Origin: Arcuatula senhousia
Lineage: Eukaryota > Mollusca > Bivalvia > Mytilida > Mytilidae
Assembly: GCA_963971305.1 (NCBI GenBank)
Contig: OZ020305.1
Span: 45,841,750-45,905,749 of the forward strand
Reading direction: 5' to 3'
DNA length: 64,000 bases
In this document: positions 1 through 10,789 of the stretch, in pieces
How positions within the stretch are numbered: position 1 is the stretch's first letter
Layout: the number at the start of each line of letters is the position of its first letter
Notes under the pieces: model-generated
What the model was told of the DNA's origin: nothing
Database searches by the model: none
The model's input: the letters and a program-made list of their open reading frames with translations, nothing else
Position numbers and translations under genes: made by a program

Positions 1-1136
1 TATAAAAATGCATGAGCTTGTCACAAGTTCGATTTACTTAGGTTTATCCTTATATGTAAGAGGTCAAATGTAGAAACTTTCATTATTATTGACAAATTGT
101 TTCTTTGGTAGGATTCGCATATAAAAAAACGTGGTTTCGAAGAAGATATATAACTGATTATAATAAAATAACTCCTTGACAAGAACATTTAAAATAAATA
201 AAAACTACACTCGGTCTCAATCAGAAGAAAATATCCCCCGATTTTTGAAGGGTGTGTTTTACGTAACACCATTACCTTTACTTTGCAGTGAATGAAAATA
301 TTCAAAATTTCTATCAGTTTAAATTTTGATGCTGCGTGCAATTGAATAGGAATTATGAACAAAATAGTTGTTAACATCGTGGAAAATCGGGTGTGCTTTA
401 CGTAACGCCATCTTCCGAGCGTCATCGTCAAAGTAAAGTTTTTATTGCAAAATGCATGCAGTTTCGTTTCTTTGATATCTTTAAAGCCGGATTAAGTAGT
501 GTTGCTTAAATTTTATATATCATTTCTTCAAATGATTTTCGACGCCAACAAAAAATACGAAAATATAATTTTATTTTTTAAGTAAATTGCAGTTTTTCGT
601 GTCCCTCTTAGCGTCTACTTCTACTACAGAACGGGCGCTAGGCAACTATCACAGGGGAGAATTATAAAATGTATAGTTGAATAACTAGGTATTCAAATGG
701 TGCGGACAGGCCTGGCGAGACATACTTTAGTGTTAACTCTAGAAGGGGGTGGGTGAATACACTGGGTCTGCCCTTGAATGCTAGGCGAGTTTTATATATT
801 ACATATATTTCATTTGTGTGTACTTTATGACTTAAGCCAAGTTTTGCCTATTCCTATCCACTAGACATTGCTCCTTGCATTGTTGTATTTTTGTTTCAAC
901 AATGAACATGCATGACTAAAAATATGGATTAAAAATATATTTTAGGACCACTGAGTTTATGACCTGACATTGAAAATGCATTATGTGTCTACTGTTTTTC
1001 CTCATCTTGTGTCAATACTTTAACTTGAAACAGTGGAAAATGATTTGCTTAGAAAGTCCTATGCATTACATTGGACCATAATCTCATGTTTCCACTTTCA
1101 GTGCTTTGGATATATTGAATGATTTTTGTGTTCAGT
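1..1136. other. AT-rich stretch without a recognised gene
   Basis: No convincing reading frame or RNA gene was seen. Two related short motifs, around 245-270 and 388-412, share the core TTTACGTAAC next to GTGTG and may be remnants of one repeat. The string GGCGAGACATACTTTAGTGT at 715-734 matches the right end of the inverted-repeat family found whole at 10.9 kb, so a truncated copy lies here. Confidence 0.6.
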
Positions 1137-1643
1137 TTATTTCGGTGAAGTCAGTTTTTCATGAACTATGACATCTACAGGGTTCCTACGCCATCCTTGA
1201 ATTCAAGGAAACCTGGAAAAGTCCTTGAATTTCATTTCAATGCTCAAAAAGCTGGAAAAATCCTTGGATTTTATCAACTATCCTTGAAAAACCCTGGAAT
1301 TTTGTAATATGCAGATTTGTTGACCGTTTGATAAAAAAAGGCTGAAAAATATTGAATTTAAAAAAATTTTGCGGACTATTTTGATCCTTGAAAATGACAT
1401 CAATACCCTTGAAAAGTCCTGGAAAAACCCTTGAATTTTGTGTCCAAAAAATAGTTGGAACCCTGCATCTAGAACCACTTTAGCTGGTGCACAGATTCCT
1501 TCTTGATTGTTAGGTTTCATTCTGTCGCATGCCTTTAGTGTCTCTCTTATGTTAAGAACTAATTCAGGTCTAGAAATATACATTGAATCAAGAGTTCCAC
1601 ATTGGTGCGGAGCTAGAGGATCGAGATATTTTAGTGGCCACAC
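1137..1643 (-). pseudogene. Minus-strand coding fragment split by a short transposon
   Basis: On the minus strand the frame runs from about 1643 to 1466, is interrupted by the element at 1178-1465, and continues in the same frame from 1177 to a TAA stop at 1139-1137. The translation has an ordinary protein-like composition, with segments such as LDPLAPHQCGTLDS, RPELVLNIRETLKACDR and EGICAPAKVVLD before the insertion and VIVHEKLTSPK after it. The frame rejoins exactly when one copy of the flanking CATCTA duplication is removed, which argues that it was once a real C-terminal exon or a transposon-encoded protein. I do not recognise the family. There is no good acceptor at the 5' side, where the LINE fragment on the other strand begins, so it is truncated. 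Confidence 0.4.
1178..1465. mobile_element. hAT-like miniature inverted-repeat element
   Basis: The 288-bp segment begins CAGGGTTCC and ends GGAACCCTG, an inverted terminal repeat of the CAGGG type usual in hAT elements. It is flanked by CATCTA on both sides (1172-1177 and 1466-1471), a target duplication of at least 6 bp; hAT elements usually make 8. The interior is non-coding and full of short repeats of the form CCTTGAAAA and CCTGGAAAA. It interrupts the minus-strand coding fragment 1137-1643. Confidence 0.75.
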
Positions 1644-2450
1644 TTGATATACATGTACCCTCCACTTAAAAAGTGGGGATGTATGAAAGATCTAAAACTG
1701 CTCTTACAGAAAACATATTCTACATGTATTTGGAAAGAGAACATCCACAACAATGAAAGGACATCAAAAGGAGGAAACAAACTCGGAACTTATAGACTTT
1801 TTAAATCTAAATTTGAAATTGAAAAATATCTTTTTATTGGAAATAAATCACAACGTCAACTATAATAAGGGAGCAACCATTTGATTTTTATGGGGGGGGG
1901 GGCTATGGATATTTTCATGTCCTGCCTTTTTATTTTCGGAAAAAGTCCAGCCTGGATTTTTTTTCATTTTTAAGGCAACTGTATATTTTTAGCCAAAAAT
2001 ACCATCCTGCCTTTTTTTTACTCAAAACACTGTCCTGCCTTTTTATTTCTGGCTTTTTGTCGTCCTGTCTTTTTATTTCAAATTTCACCATAGCCCCCCC
2101 ATAAAAATCAAATGGTCGCTCCCTAAGTGATCATGACCTGAACATTGAAAAAGGTAGACATATGGGATTAGAAGTTACTTAGAACCGTGTATGTAAGGTT
2201 TGTAATTCAAATCTTGTAGTAGATGAATTACACTTTTTTACTCAATGTAACAATTATGATAATGAACGTAAATATTTTTTTGCTTCTATATATATAAAAA
2301 AATATAAGAATTCTGAAAGTCTCTCAAACAAAAATAAATTTATTTGCTCATGTCAGCAGAAGACGATGGTTTAATGAAACTATTATTTAAAATAACATCA
2401 ACTTTTAATAATATCAGAAAACAAATATTAAATATTTAAGTATTGAGTAT
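1644..2450 (+). pseudogene. Non-LTR retrotransposon C-terminal fragment, interrupted
   Basis: The frame from 1644 to 1865 includes KLGTYRLFKSKFEIEKYL, close to the conserved lysine/leucine-rich TYRLFK segment downstream of the reverse transcriptase in many LINE proteins. After the short element at 1869-2123, another frame reads SDHDLNIEKGRHMGLEV and then VCKVCNSNLVVDELHFF followed by TQCNNYDNERKY. This matches the C-terminal C-x-x-C / DExHF / C signature of LINE ORF2 proteins. There are in-frame stops around 1865 and 2181 and a frame change, so it is dead. AT-rich 3' sequence follows to about 2450. The family is inferred from motifs recalled, not from a search. Confidence 0.6.
1869..2123. mobile_element. 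Harbinger-like miniature inverted-repeat element
   Basis: The 255-bp segment starts GGGAGCAACCATTTGATTTT and ends with its near-exact inverse complement (AAAATCAAATGGTCGCTCCC). It is flanked by TAA at 1866-1868 and 2124-2126. A TAA/TWA duplication with a GGG-start terminal repeat fits PIF/Harbinger-derived MITEs. The interior is non-coding, with repeats of CCTGCCTTTTTATTT. It sits inside the LINE relic. Confidence 0.8.
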
Positions 2451-2777
2451 TATAACTATGATTATTATAAATATTATTATCAAAGGATCGGTGTGTTTCC
2501 TCAAGAAATATATGTCATGGGTATAATAGAAATTGTTGTTTATTTTTCTTCTTTCCCCATTCGTTTTTATAGACATTTTAATTTACTCACTATTATTTGC
2601 ATTACTATTATTTCTGTTGTTTTTGTTTTTTTTTATTATTTATCATTTTAACAATCTTACAAATGTTTAAAGTTTACCTAGTTCTCTTAACCTTATCTTT
2701 ATGTACATATATACAGCAACACAAATAACGCAACACTTAATTTAAAAAAAATAAAGAATGTGTCCATGGGACACGGA
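2451..2777. other. AT-rich stretch, nothing recognised
   Basis: The stretch consists of homopolymer and TTATT-rich DNA with stops in every frame. No gene or structured element was seen. Confidence 0.6.
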
Positions 2778-3138
2778 TGCCCCCGCTGGCCTCAAATAAA
2801 AAGTTGAAATCCGACAGGTCTGAAAGTTGCTTAGGGCGCATAGTTTATCATACTTAACCATCCTACCAAGTTTCAAATCATTCCCATGTACGGTTTCTGA
2901 GAAAAGCTAGACAGAAATTTTCATGTCGATTTTGGTATTGATCCAGCCCCAAACAGGAAGTAAATGTCCGACAGGTCTAAAATACGCTAAGGACGTATAA
3001 TTTGTCATACTGAACGATCCTACAAAGTTTCAAGTCATTCCCATTTACGGTGTCTGAGAAAAGCTTGACGGAAATTTGTACGGACGGACGTGAGTAAAAC
3101 TTAATGCCCCCCCCCCCGACATGTCGTCGCGGGGGCAT
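2778..3138. repeat. Repeat bounded by ATGCCCCCGC inverted ends
   Basis: The segment starts ATGCCCCCGC and ends GCGGGGGCAT, a 10-bp inverted repeat. It contains two divergent tandem copies of a roughly 150-bp block, from about 2805 and 2955. Both carry CCGACAGGTCT, then a CAAGTTTCAA-like stretch and TCTGAGAAAAGCT. The right end has GGACGGACG, then a C run. A related segment with GTCCCCCGCC ends lies at 16756-17048, so this is a dispersed family. No coding capacity was seen. Confidence 0.6.
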
Positions 3139-3584
3139 AAAACATTTCTTCTTTTATCCTAAATGATAAATCAAACTAAATTCAATAAAAAACCAAGTCA
3201 TTGTTTATGAAATTTGCACCAGTGGGCTCACGGCATGAACTTTTGATAAAGAAGTCGAAAAAACAAAGTCTAAGATTGATCAATTCAAAAATGCATGTTT
3301 CTTGACACACTTTGGATGAGCATAAAATTTTCGAAATTTTAAAATGAAAACTCAGAATTTTTTAAAATTTGCAGAGAATGGTGTTAAGGGTCCCACACAT
3401 GCTGTGCCGAAATCTCAGATCATTCCGACGACCACTTTAAGAGATATTTGCTATTAAACTTTTAGGTCAAAGGAAATGAATGGAAGTGGTGCATTTCTTA
3501 TGTTGTTTGTATATTCATATTTATCTTTGATTATGATTATATGCTCAATATTGGGCGCAGTGATTTGCAAAAAAATATCTTGTA
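3139..3584. other. AT-rich stretch, nothing recognised
   Basis: The stretch is low-complexity A/T-rich DNA with short frames only. No repeat structure or gene was recognised. Confidence 0.55.
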
Positions 3585-3589
3585 TTTAT

Positions 3590-4770
3590 ACCCCCCACTT
3601 CAAAAGTGGGGGGTATATAGTGATAGGGGTGTCCGTCCGTCCTTCCGTCCGTCCTTCCGTTACACTTCAGGGTACCTATCTCTTATCCGCAACTCCTCCT
3701 AAACCCCTTGGTGGATTTTCATGAAACTTACACACAATCTTTGTTACATAATGTAGATGTGCACCTACTATTTTAAAATTTGATCAGAATGATTTTTGGG
3801 GTTTCCCATAGCAAAACATGGACTTAGCCATTCGACTACATGGGGGTACCCATCTCTTATCCGCAACTCCTCCTAAACCCCTTATTGGATTTTCATGAAA
3901 CTTACACACAATCTTCCTGACATAATGTAAATGTGCACCTACTATTTTAAAATTTGATCAGAATGATTTTTGGGGTTTCCTATACCAAAACATGGACTTA
4001 GCCATTGACTACATGGGGGGTACCCATCTCTTATCCGCAACTCCTCCTAAACCTCTTGGTTGATTTTCATGAAACTTACACACAATCTTTGTGACATAAT
4101 GTAGATGTGCACCTTCTATTTGAGAATTTGATCAGAATGATTTTTGGAGTTTCCCATAGCAAGACATGGACTTAGCCATTCCCCTACATGGGGGTACCCA
4201 TCCCTTATCCGCAACTCCTCCTAAAGCCCTTGATGGATTTTCATAAAACTTACACACAATTGTTGTGACATAATGTAGATGCGCACTTACTATTTGAAAG
4301 TTTGATCAGAATGATTTTGGGGTTTCCCACAGCAATACATGGACTCAGCCATTCGACTACATGGGGGTGCCCATCTCTTATCAGCAACTCCTCCTAAACC
4401 CCTTGATGGTTTTTCATGAAACCTACACACAATCTTTGTGACATAATGTAGATGTGCATCTCCTATTCTAAATTTTATCTGATAAATTTTTTTGGGGGGT
4501 GGGGGGTATTTATTTGTGAGCTGCGGCTCACAGTTTTTCTAGTTTGTATAGTGATAGGGTTGTCTGTCTGTCCGTGACCGTCCGTCCTTCTGTTACACTT
4601 CAGGGTATCCATCTCTTATCCGCAACTCCTCCTAAACTCCTTGATGTATTTTCATGAAACTTTCACACAATTTTTGTGACATAATGTAGATATGCACCTC
4701 CTATTATAAAGTTTGATCAGAAAGAATTTTCGATATTTCCCATACCAAAACATGGACTTAGCTGTAGATG
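3590..4770. repeat. Tandem repeat of about 176 bp, six copies
   Basis: The block opens with a hairpin (CCCCCCACTTCAAAAGTGGG) and a GTCCGTCCGTCC-type tract. Copies of a unit of about 176 bp then follow, each starting near a GGTACCYATCTCTTATCCGC motif at about 3670, 3846, 4021, 4196 and 4372, with a sixth at 4606. Each copy contains CATAATGTAGATGTGCACC and ends near CCCATAGCAAAACATGGA. A second GTCYGTC tract at 4560 marks a new block. The repeat is cut at 4788 by the fold-back element and resumes at 6153. Confidence 0.8.
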
Positions 4771-5429
4771 CTTTCCTTGGCGGTTTTCTATGGCACGCCG
4801 TTCTCGTCAAAAGTATAAATTAAAATATCATCACAAACTTACACGCTCAAAATTTTAAATATACACTCAAAGTGTTAAATTTTGCACTAAACATTTTTGA
4901 ATTCGCACTCAAAATTAAAACATGCACTCAAAATTTTATGCTTCGCACTCAAAAGGGTAGATTGAAAATACACACTTAAAATTTTTATATATACACTCAA
5001 AACGGAAGAAATCGCACTCAAAATTGTGCGCATTATTTTCGCGCAAAACTCATAAATATTCATAAAGATATAAATAGATAAATTTTATCTTCAAGTTGGT
5101 GGTTTTTGCGTTTTTGAAACGAACTATTTATATAGATAAGGCTTATCATTTTCCATAAAAAATATATATCTGATGTTTTTGGACATCTTTGTAAAACAAA
5201 TATTTAATAGAAGATAATGAGATGTGGAAAAAGTGAACGTGGCATAACCTACAATCTAAACAAAACATATATATAACGTATATATTATATTTTTTTCGTC
5301 TTGAATCAAATGACCCCCTCAAATGCTTCTTTAAGTAGAGGGACCTTGATGGATTAACGCGCATACCTTGCTTATTTTTTTGTGTTAAATGATTTTGAAG
5401 CATTCTAAAAAATTATATTTAGCGTTGCC

Positions 5430-5456
5430 AGAGACCCTATAAAATATAGGGTCTCT
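5430..5456. repeat. Small perfect hairpin
   Basis: AGAGACCCTATA and TATAGGGTCTCT form a 12-bp stem around a 3-bp loop inside the fold-back element. Confidence 0.7.
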
Positions 5457-5542
5457 GTTCTTGCTTTCAGTTGACTAATTGTTGGACATCTCTTTGTTGC
5501 TACAAATGCACATATCCTTGAATAGGAGCAAACGCTACAGGT

Positions 5543-5626
5543 ACTTGTTTCTATCAATGTGCGGATCGACTATCCATATAAAAGAAAGAATATGGATAGT
5601 CGACCCGCACATTGATAGAAACAAGT
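5543..5626. repeat. Central palindrome of the fold-back element
   Basis: The left arm, 5543-5579 (starting ACTTGTTTCTATCAATGTGC), is the near-exact inverse complement of the right arm at 5591-5626. The loop is about 11 bp and A-rich. Stem length is about 36 bp with one or two mismatches. Confidence 0.85.
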
Positions 5627-6152
5627 GCCCGTGGCTAAAGCCTTTCTAATTCTACATTACTTATTTTCATGTTTTTCTTTTTTAACAATTATTTATTGTT
5701 TGGCTTCATGCTTTACAAATTTTTGTTTGGTTTCGTTTCTGGTTCGTTTTTTGTTTTACATGGACACTTCAAGCTTCAGAAAAATTCAAATAAATCTGAT
5801 GAATATTTATAAGTCATGTGCAAAAAAATGCGCGCACAATTTTGAGTGCGTATTTTTCAGTTTTGAGTGCGTAGTTTTCATTTTTTAGTCATGATGAAAA
5901 TTAAAATTTTGAGTGTGTTATTTCGATTCACTTTTTTGAGTGTGAAATTTAAAATTTTGAGTGCGACATTTAAAATTTTGAGTGTGTTATTTCGATTCAC
6001 TTTTTTGAGTGCGAAATTTAAAATTTTGAGTGCGACATTTAAAATTTTGAGTGCGACATTTAAAATTTTGAGTGTATATTTTAACTTTGAGTGTGTAATT
6101 TGTGATGATATTTTAAATCATACTTTTGACGAGAACGGCGTGCCATAGTTTT

Positions 6153-6480
6153 CCATAGCAAAACATGGAATGAGGTGTTTAAGTTCAAGGGGTACCCAAC
6201 TCCTCCTTAAACCCTTGATTGATTTTCATGAAACATTTACACAATCTTTGTGACATAATGTAGATGTGCACCTTCTATTTTAAAGTTTTTGGGGTTTCCC
6301 ATAGCAAAACACGGACTTAGAAGCTGTTTTACTACAAACAGGTATCCATCTCTTATCTGCAACTACTCCTAAAGCCCTTGAAGGATTTTCAGGGAACTTT
6401 CCCACAATCTTTGTATCGTTATGTAAATGTGCACATTCTATTTCAATTTTTTTCTGATTGATTTTGGGGGCTGGAGTATT
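6153..6480. repeat. Continuation of the 176-bp tandem repeat
   Basis: After the fold-back element the motif CCATAGCAAAACATGGA resumes. Two more diverged copies follow, recognised by CATAATGTAGATGTGCACC at about 6250-6270 and ATCCATCTCTTATCTGCAAC at about 6343. Confidence 0.7.
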
Positions 6481-6745
6481 TATTGTCCTGACAGATGTCG
6501 TAAAGCCGATCGAGACTTAGTTATGGTGATTCTGGCGACGGCAGCGGCGGTGGCGTCCACAACTGTTAAAGTTTTTGCCCAAGTCTGTTTTGTGTGAACT
6601 AGTCATGGTACACCATTGATATTTTGTATGCAGGTGCATAAGCATCAGTACAGATCAGTTTTAAAAGCTATTCATCTGTATGCTCCTGCAGTCATGGTCT
6701 ATAGACTTTGCGATTTTATATTGATTTGTTCAATGTTAACCTTTT
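6481..6745. other. Short GC-rich simple tract, no gene
   Basis: The stretch contains GGCGACGGCAGCGGCGGTGG near 6534 and otherwise ordinary AT-rich DNA. It resembles the CGG-rich start of the element beginning at 6746 and may be a decayed fragment of the same family. Confidence 0.4.
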
Positions 6746-6887
6746 TGTCTCGCCTGCTAAGCAGAGCGGGACATATGTGTTACTTTACCGGTGGCGACGA
6801 CGGCGGCGGCGTTAACTATTTGGAAAAGTTTTATGAGCATCTCTGTATCTCAAGAACTAGAGGTCCTAGGTTGATGAAACTATACTA

Positions 6888-7413
6888 ATGGAAAAAAGAA
6901 ACTGTGCATCACTTTGAAAAATCACAAATTCAAAATTTTATTAAGTATTTGATACATTTCATCACAAAAGTATTGCAAAATCATTTTTCTCAAGATCTGG
7001 ACAAAAAAAAATCATTTTGAGACCCCTAAAAGATGTTTTTTTGCAGTTTGAAATCAGGTAGTGTCAATTTGAAATTCACAAAATCACACTTTGGAAAAAA
7101 TGCACATTTTGGAAATTAAGTTTTCTTAGCTGATTTTTACCAAAATCGTTACTCCTTTTAGTGGTTGAAAGTTAACAGGTTAAATTTTGAGTGAAAATCT
7201 TGATTTTTCATTTTTGGGTTAAAAAGTGGTTTTTTGAATCTCAGAAACTGGAATTAATTTTTTTTCGGATTTTTACCCAAAAATGATCTGCATGGTCAAC
7301 TCGACATTCAGTGAAAATTTCAACTCGATAACTTTATTTTTTACGATTTTCTGATGAAGAGAAATATGGGTACAATTGATTTCCAATAGACATGCACAGT
7401 TTCTTTTTTCCAT
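6888..7413. mobile_element. Inverted-repeat element with perfect 22-bp ends
   Basis: The segment begins ATGGAAAAAAGAAACTGTGC and ends with its exact inverse complement; the match covers 22 bp at each end. It interrupts the repeated block between the GATGAAACT motif and the CATATGCCCC motif, which are contiguous in the other copies. The interior is A/T-rich with AAAATCACA-type repeats and no coding frame. No clear target duplication was found, so the superfamily is unassigned. Confidence 0.75.
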
Positions 7414-7821
7414 GAGTATAGGTAGGCATATGCCCCAATAGTAGCTTAGCACAGTTGCATCCCCATCTTTTGACCTTGACCTTGATTTTCCAGTTGAGTG
7501 ACTTAGACAATTTTCAATACATATACATGTAATTGCAATGTTGAGGTTTTGCAAACACCTCCATATCTCAAGTATTGTGGGTCCTAGGTTGATAAAATTT
7601 AGTATATATATAAGTCCTAGTAATAGCTTAGCACAGTTGCATCCCCATCTTTTGACATTGACCTTGATTTACTGGTTGAGTGACTTTGATTATTCTATTG
7701 CATATATTTTATAAGCAAATGTTTAAGTTCTATAAACATCTTCTGATCTCAGAAATGAAAATCGTTGTAACTTCAAAATATAGTGGAAGTAAGAAAGAAT
7801 AATTGTTTCTGATAGTGCCGG

Positions 7822-9152
7822 TGTTACATACTAGTTTTTCCCCCATACTAGAATTTCCCCCCCGGAAAAAATGAGTATATACTGAGCTTTCCTCCCAGAA
7901 GATCCAGTATATACTAGATTTTCCCCCGGGAAAAAAAAAGTATATACTACGTTTTCCCCCAGGGGAAAATCTGGTATGTGTAAACACATACTAATTTTTC
8001 CGCCATACTGATCTTTCCCCTATTCTAAACCGTTGCAATATCAGTGACTGTGAAAGTAAAATGCGAGGTTTTCAATATTTTAAAGATAATTATTAATGAG
8101 TTTAAATTTATGTGTGTATTCTTTTTTTTATTATTAATATCTATAGTATATACCTGAGATGTGGATATTTGTTAAGATTTATGAAGGGAAACCCATAATT
8201 TGTGTGTGCACGCTAAGTGCAAATAAAATATTCTAGTATCTATACCGGAGACATAGAAATGTCCTGGCGTCCGCCAGTCTGTGCATCTGTCACAGTTTAT
8301 GTATATCAGTATTTGCTATTTGTAGGCTTTCGATATTTGGTGTGCAGCTTTAGTTAAGAGTGTCTTATTGTAGAATGCGCTTTCATGTAAGTTGCTTATC
8401 TATGTCCCGTTTAACGAGCCGACTTAGAATTATTTCCGCTCGGGTAAGACCAAGAATTATGTTAATGTATTTTTATTTATGCTTGAAAACTGCGCTTACA
8501 ATATATGATTTGATGCAACAATATTTTAACGGTTTCCTATAACGATGTGTTGCATAAAATTTTATTTGATAATAATTAGAAGTATCTGTTGTTGCATAGT
8601 GTATTTATATCACAAAAACAAAAAACAAAAACAAACAAATGCTGCGGGTGTTCTTTATATTTGCAAGTTCTGTATATTTTCTGAATCTATTTCAAAAAAT
8701 TTACATGTAATACCTTATAACATATTAGTTGGCTCTAATGCTCTGTAATCAAATGAGGGGCACAGTATGAAGCAAAAAAACAAAAAACAAAAACAAATTG
8801 AGACTAGCCTTTGTCTTGGATAATTATAAAACACAATCAAGACACTCCCAAAAATTATTTTGATGGCAATTTTTACAAATAGATCAAGTAAAACTGTACG
8901 CATTACATTTAACCGTCATAAGTGCATTTTTAGAAGTGTTACATTGGCATTAGTGATAAAAAATAACTTATTACAAGTAAGATTACACGGAGCCCATATA
9001 TAAAAGGGGGAAACCTCAGTATGGGTTTGCCAAAAGGGGAAAATCTTATATATACTCATTCTTCCTACCCGATTTTTTCCGGGGGGGGAATCTCAGTATA
9101 TACTGATTCTTCCGGGGAAAAGATGAGTAGGGGGAAAAACTAGTATGTAACA
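7822..9152. mobile_element. TGTTACATACTAG inverted-repeat element, CCGG duplication
   Basis: The left end TGTTACATACTAGTTTTTCC is the inverse complement of the right end at 9133-9152, with about 25 bp matching. It is flanked by CCGG at 7818-7821 and 9153-9156. The empty site GTGCCGGCAGA is visible in the sister copy at about 11552-11562. Each subterminal region carries a 30-40 bp pattern of TTCCCCC/GGGAAAA alternating with AGTATATACT, about four on the left and three on the right. The centre (8050-8990) is AT-rich, with no transposase recognised; short frames at 8360-8750 are unremarkable. Confidence 0.8.
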
Positions 9153-9184
9153 CCGGCAGGCGAGACATACTTTTAATTACTTGT

Positions 9185-10789
9185 TTAATAAAAATAATGT
9201 TAAGTTTGATGTTTCATATAGTTTACAAGTTTATGAAAATATGATGGAATTAACAAGAAATTTACATTTCCGTTGGTGACTGCAGCAAGGAATATACTAG
9301 ACTAAGTGTTAACTCTTGTTTTGGTATTTAACAGCATTTTTTTAGAATTAAAAATGAGAAAACCATTATTTTAAGTAAAAAAAAATGTGTGTGGGGGACC
9401 TCTTGTTTTTTGTATGAAATCTACTCACTACACACGTCATTGTGTAGCCCAAATTTCTTGTTAAAAAAAAAATTTGTGGTCATTGATCCATTAGTGAGTA
9501 TGTTTCTGGAAATGTGACACATGACTGAACACAGGTGCAAATTCTATTGTTTGACTATTTACAAGAAAGAGCTCCATGCAAGGTGTTGGACTGAATTTTC
9601 ATTACTCAGATATTTTTGATTTTCGTAAGTTTTTTTTATTAAAATATTTATAGTAAGCTTTGCAATATGTTTATTTGCTTAATGATCTTGTTGCATTACT
9701 TTAAGTTTATAAAAGCAATTTGTATTACAGTTTTATACAAATTTTTGTTTCATCTTCCAACTTTAATAGAAAGAAATTTTCATAGAAATGCGCTTACTCT
9801 TTGCAAACCCCTTGGATTTTAATAAAATGTTTGAGAAATTTTATTCATTTAATAATTGTAATGAAATTGTGCACTAGTTATTTATTTTTTTGTTTAAAAA
9901 TATATCTTGGATAATATGGACTTTTTGGGTAATGAACATTATAATAGAGCTATTTTCAATTTGAGGTTTCAGAAAGATAACCTATTGAGGTGAAATCTTT
10001 ATTTTAGTATTGCTTAATACAATAAGGGAAGATGTTTTAAAAGTGTCAGTCTATCTATCTGTCCCTTAACTTTTTCTATATGCTAACTATTGGAACACTG
10101 TTGAAAAGGAGATTAGAAGAAAGATCAAGTTGAATAATCAATAAATCAAAATATTTTGTTTATATGTATTTGTATTTGTAAATGTATTGCCGCTTGAAAC
10201 ATTTTTTTTTGTACAATATTAAATCTCAATAAGTACCTTATTTTTAAGCACCACCTACAAAAAAGATGGGCATGTAGTGTTTTGGTCTATATGTCTGTCT
10301 GTCTGTCACTTAGTCTGTATTTCTCAAATTGGGTTACCTTCAGATTGAAATTACTTTACTATGTTGAAAGATGCTGCATCATGTCTTCTGGCACATATTT
10401 TTGAGCTAATATTTTGCTTTAGTGTTACACATTCATTGTCTTTTAGTGTTTCCATCACCTTATACAAATTAGTCTTGTTTGTTTGTCCAAGCTGCTTGTT
10501 TTATAACCCCTTGAACTGTTTTAATTTTTACTGAAATTATATATTCATGTTGCCACTCTAAATAGCCCATGTACAGATTGTAGTTCAATAGAACTTTGTC
10601 GCTCTTAAAAAAGATTTTTGGGGCCAAACATCATATCAGCATATATGTCATGTGATCATAATCGTTTGAGTTCTCATGTTTATTCAGCATTGTAAAATTG
10701 TTATTATAACCCTACTCATAAGAGAGAGAGGGAGAGATATTGCAATCACATTGTCTGTTTGTCCGTTGCAAACTTTTGTAACAATCTCT
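9185..10789. other. AT-rich stretch, no gene recognised
   Basis: No coding frame or RNA gene was seen. Simple repeats include TGTCTGTCTGTC near 10290 and a GAGA run near 10722. Runs of T or A of up to 10 are common. Confidence 0.55.

Larger units (their letters stand above)
4788..6148. mobile_element. Fold-back element with long inverted repeats
   Basis: The left end CTATGGCACGCCGTTCTCGT and the right end are inverse complements over roughly 50 bp. The homology continues inward for about 280 bp as an inverted array of short units (CACTCAAAATTTTA on the left, its complement on the right). Possible TTTT duplications flank it at 4784-4787 and 6149-6152. It lacks a coding region; apparent frames near 5867-6148 are translations of the short repeats. 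The middle contains two more hairpins. It splits the 176-bp tandem family, so it is a later insertion. Confidence 0.8.
6746..9184. mobile_element. TGTCTCGCCTGC inverted-repeat element, nested copy
   Basis: The left end TGTCTCGCCTGC at 6746-6757 matches the inverse complement of GCAGGCGAGACA at 9156-9167. Near the left end is a CGG/CGA trinucleotide tract (6788-6810). The body has partial copies of a block with CATATGCCCCAATAGTAGCT, GCACAGTTGCATCCCC and TGACCTTGACCTTGATTTTC. Two younger elements are inserted, at 6888-7413 and 7822-9152. A second copy lies at 10916-11588. Truncated right ends lie at about 715 and 62040. It is non-coding. Confidence 0.75.

Noticed and set aside
5867..6148. Plus-strand 93-codon frame with FKILSATFKILS repeats
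   Set aside because: It is a translation of the AAATTTTGAGTG units of the fold-back arm.
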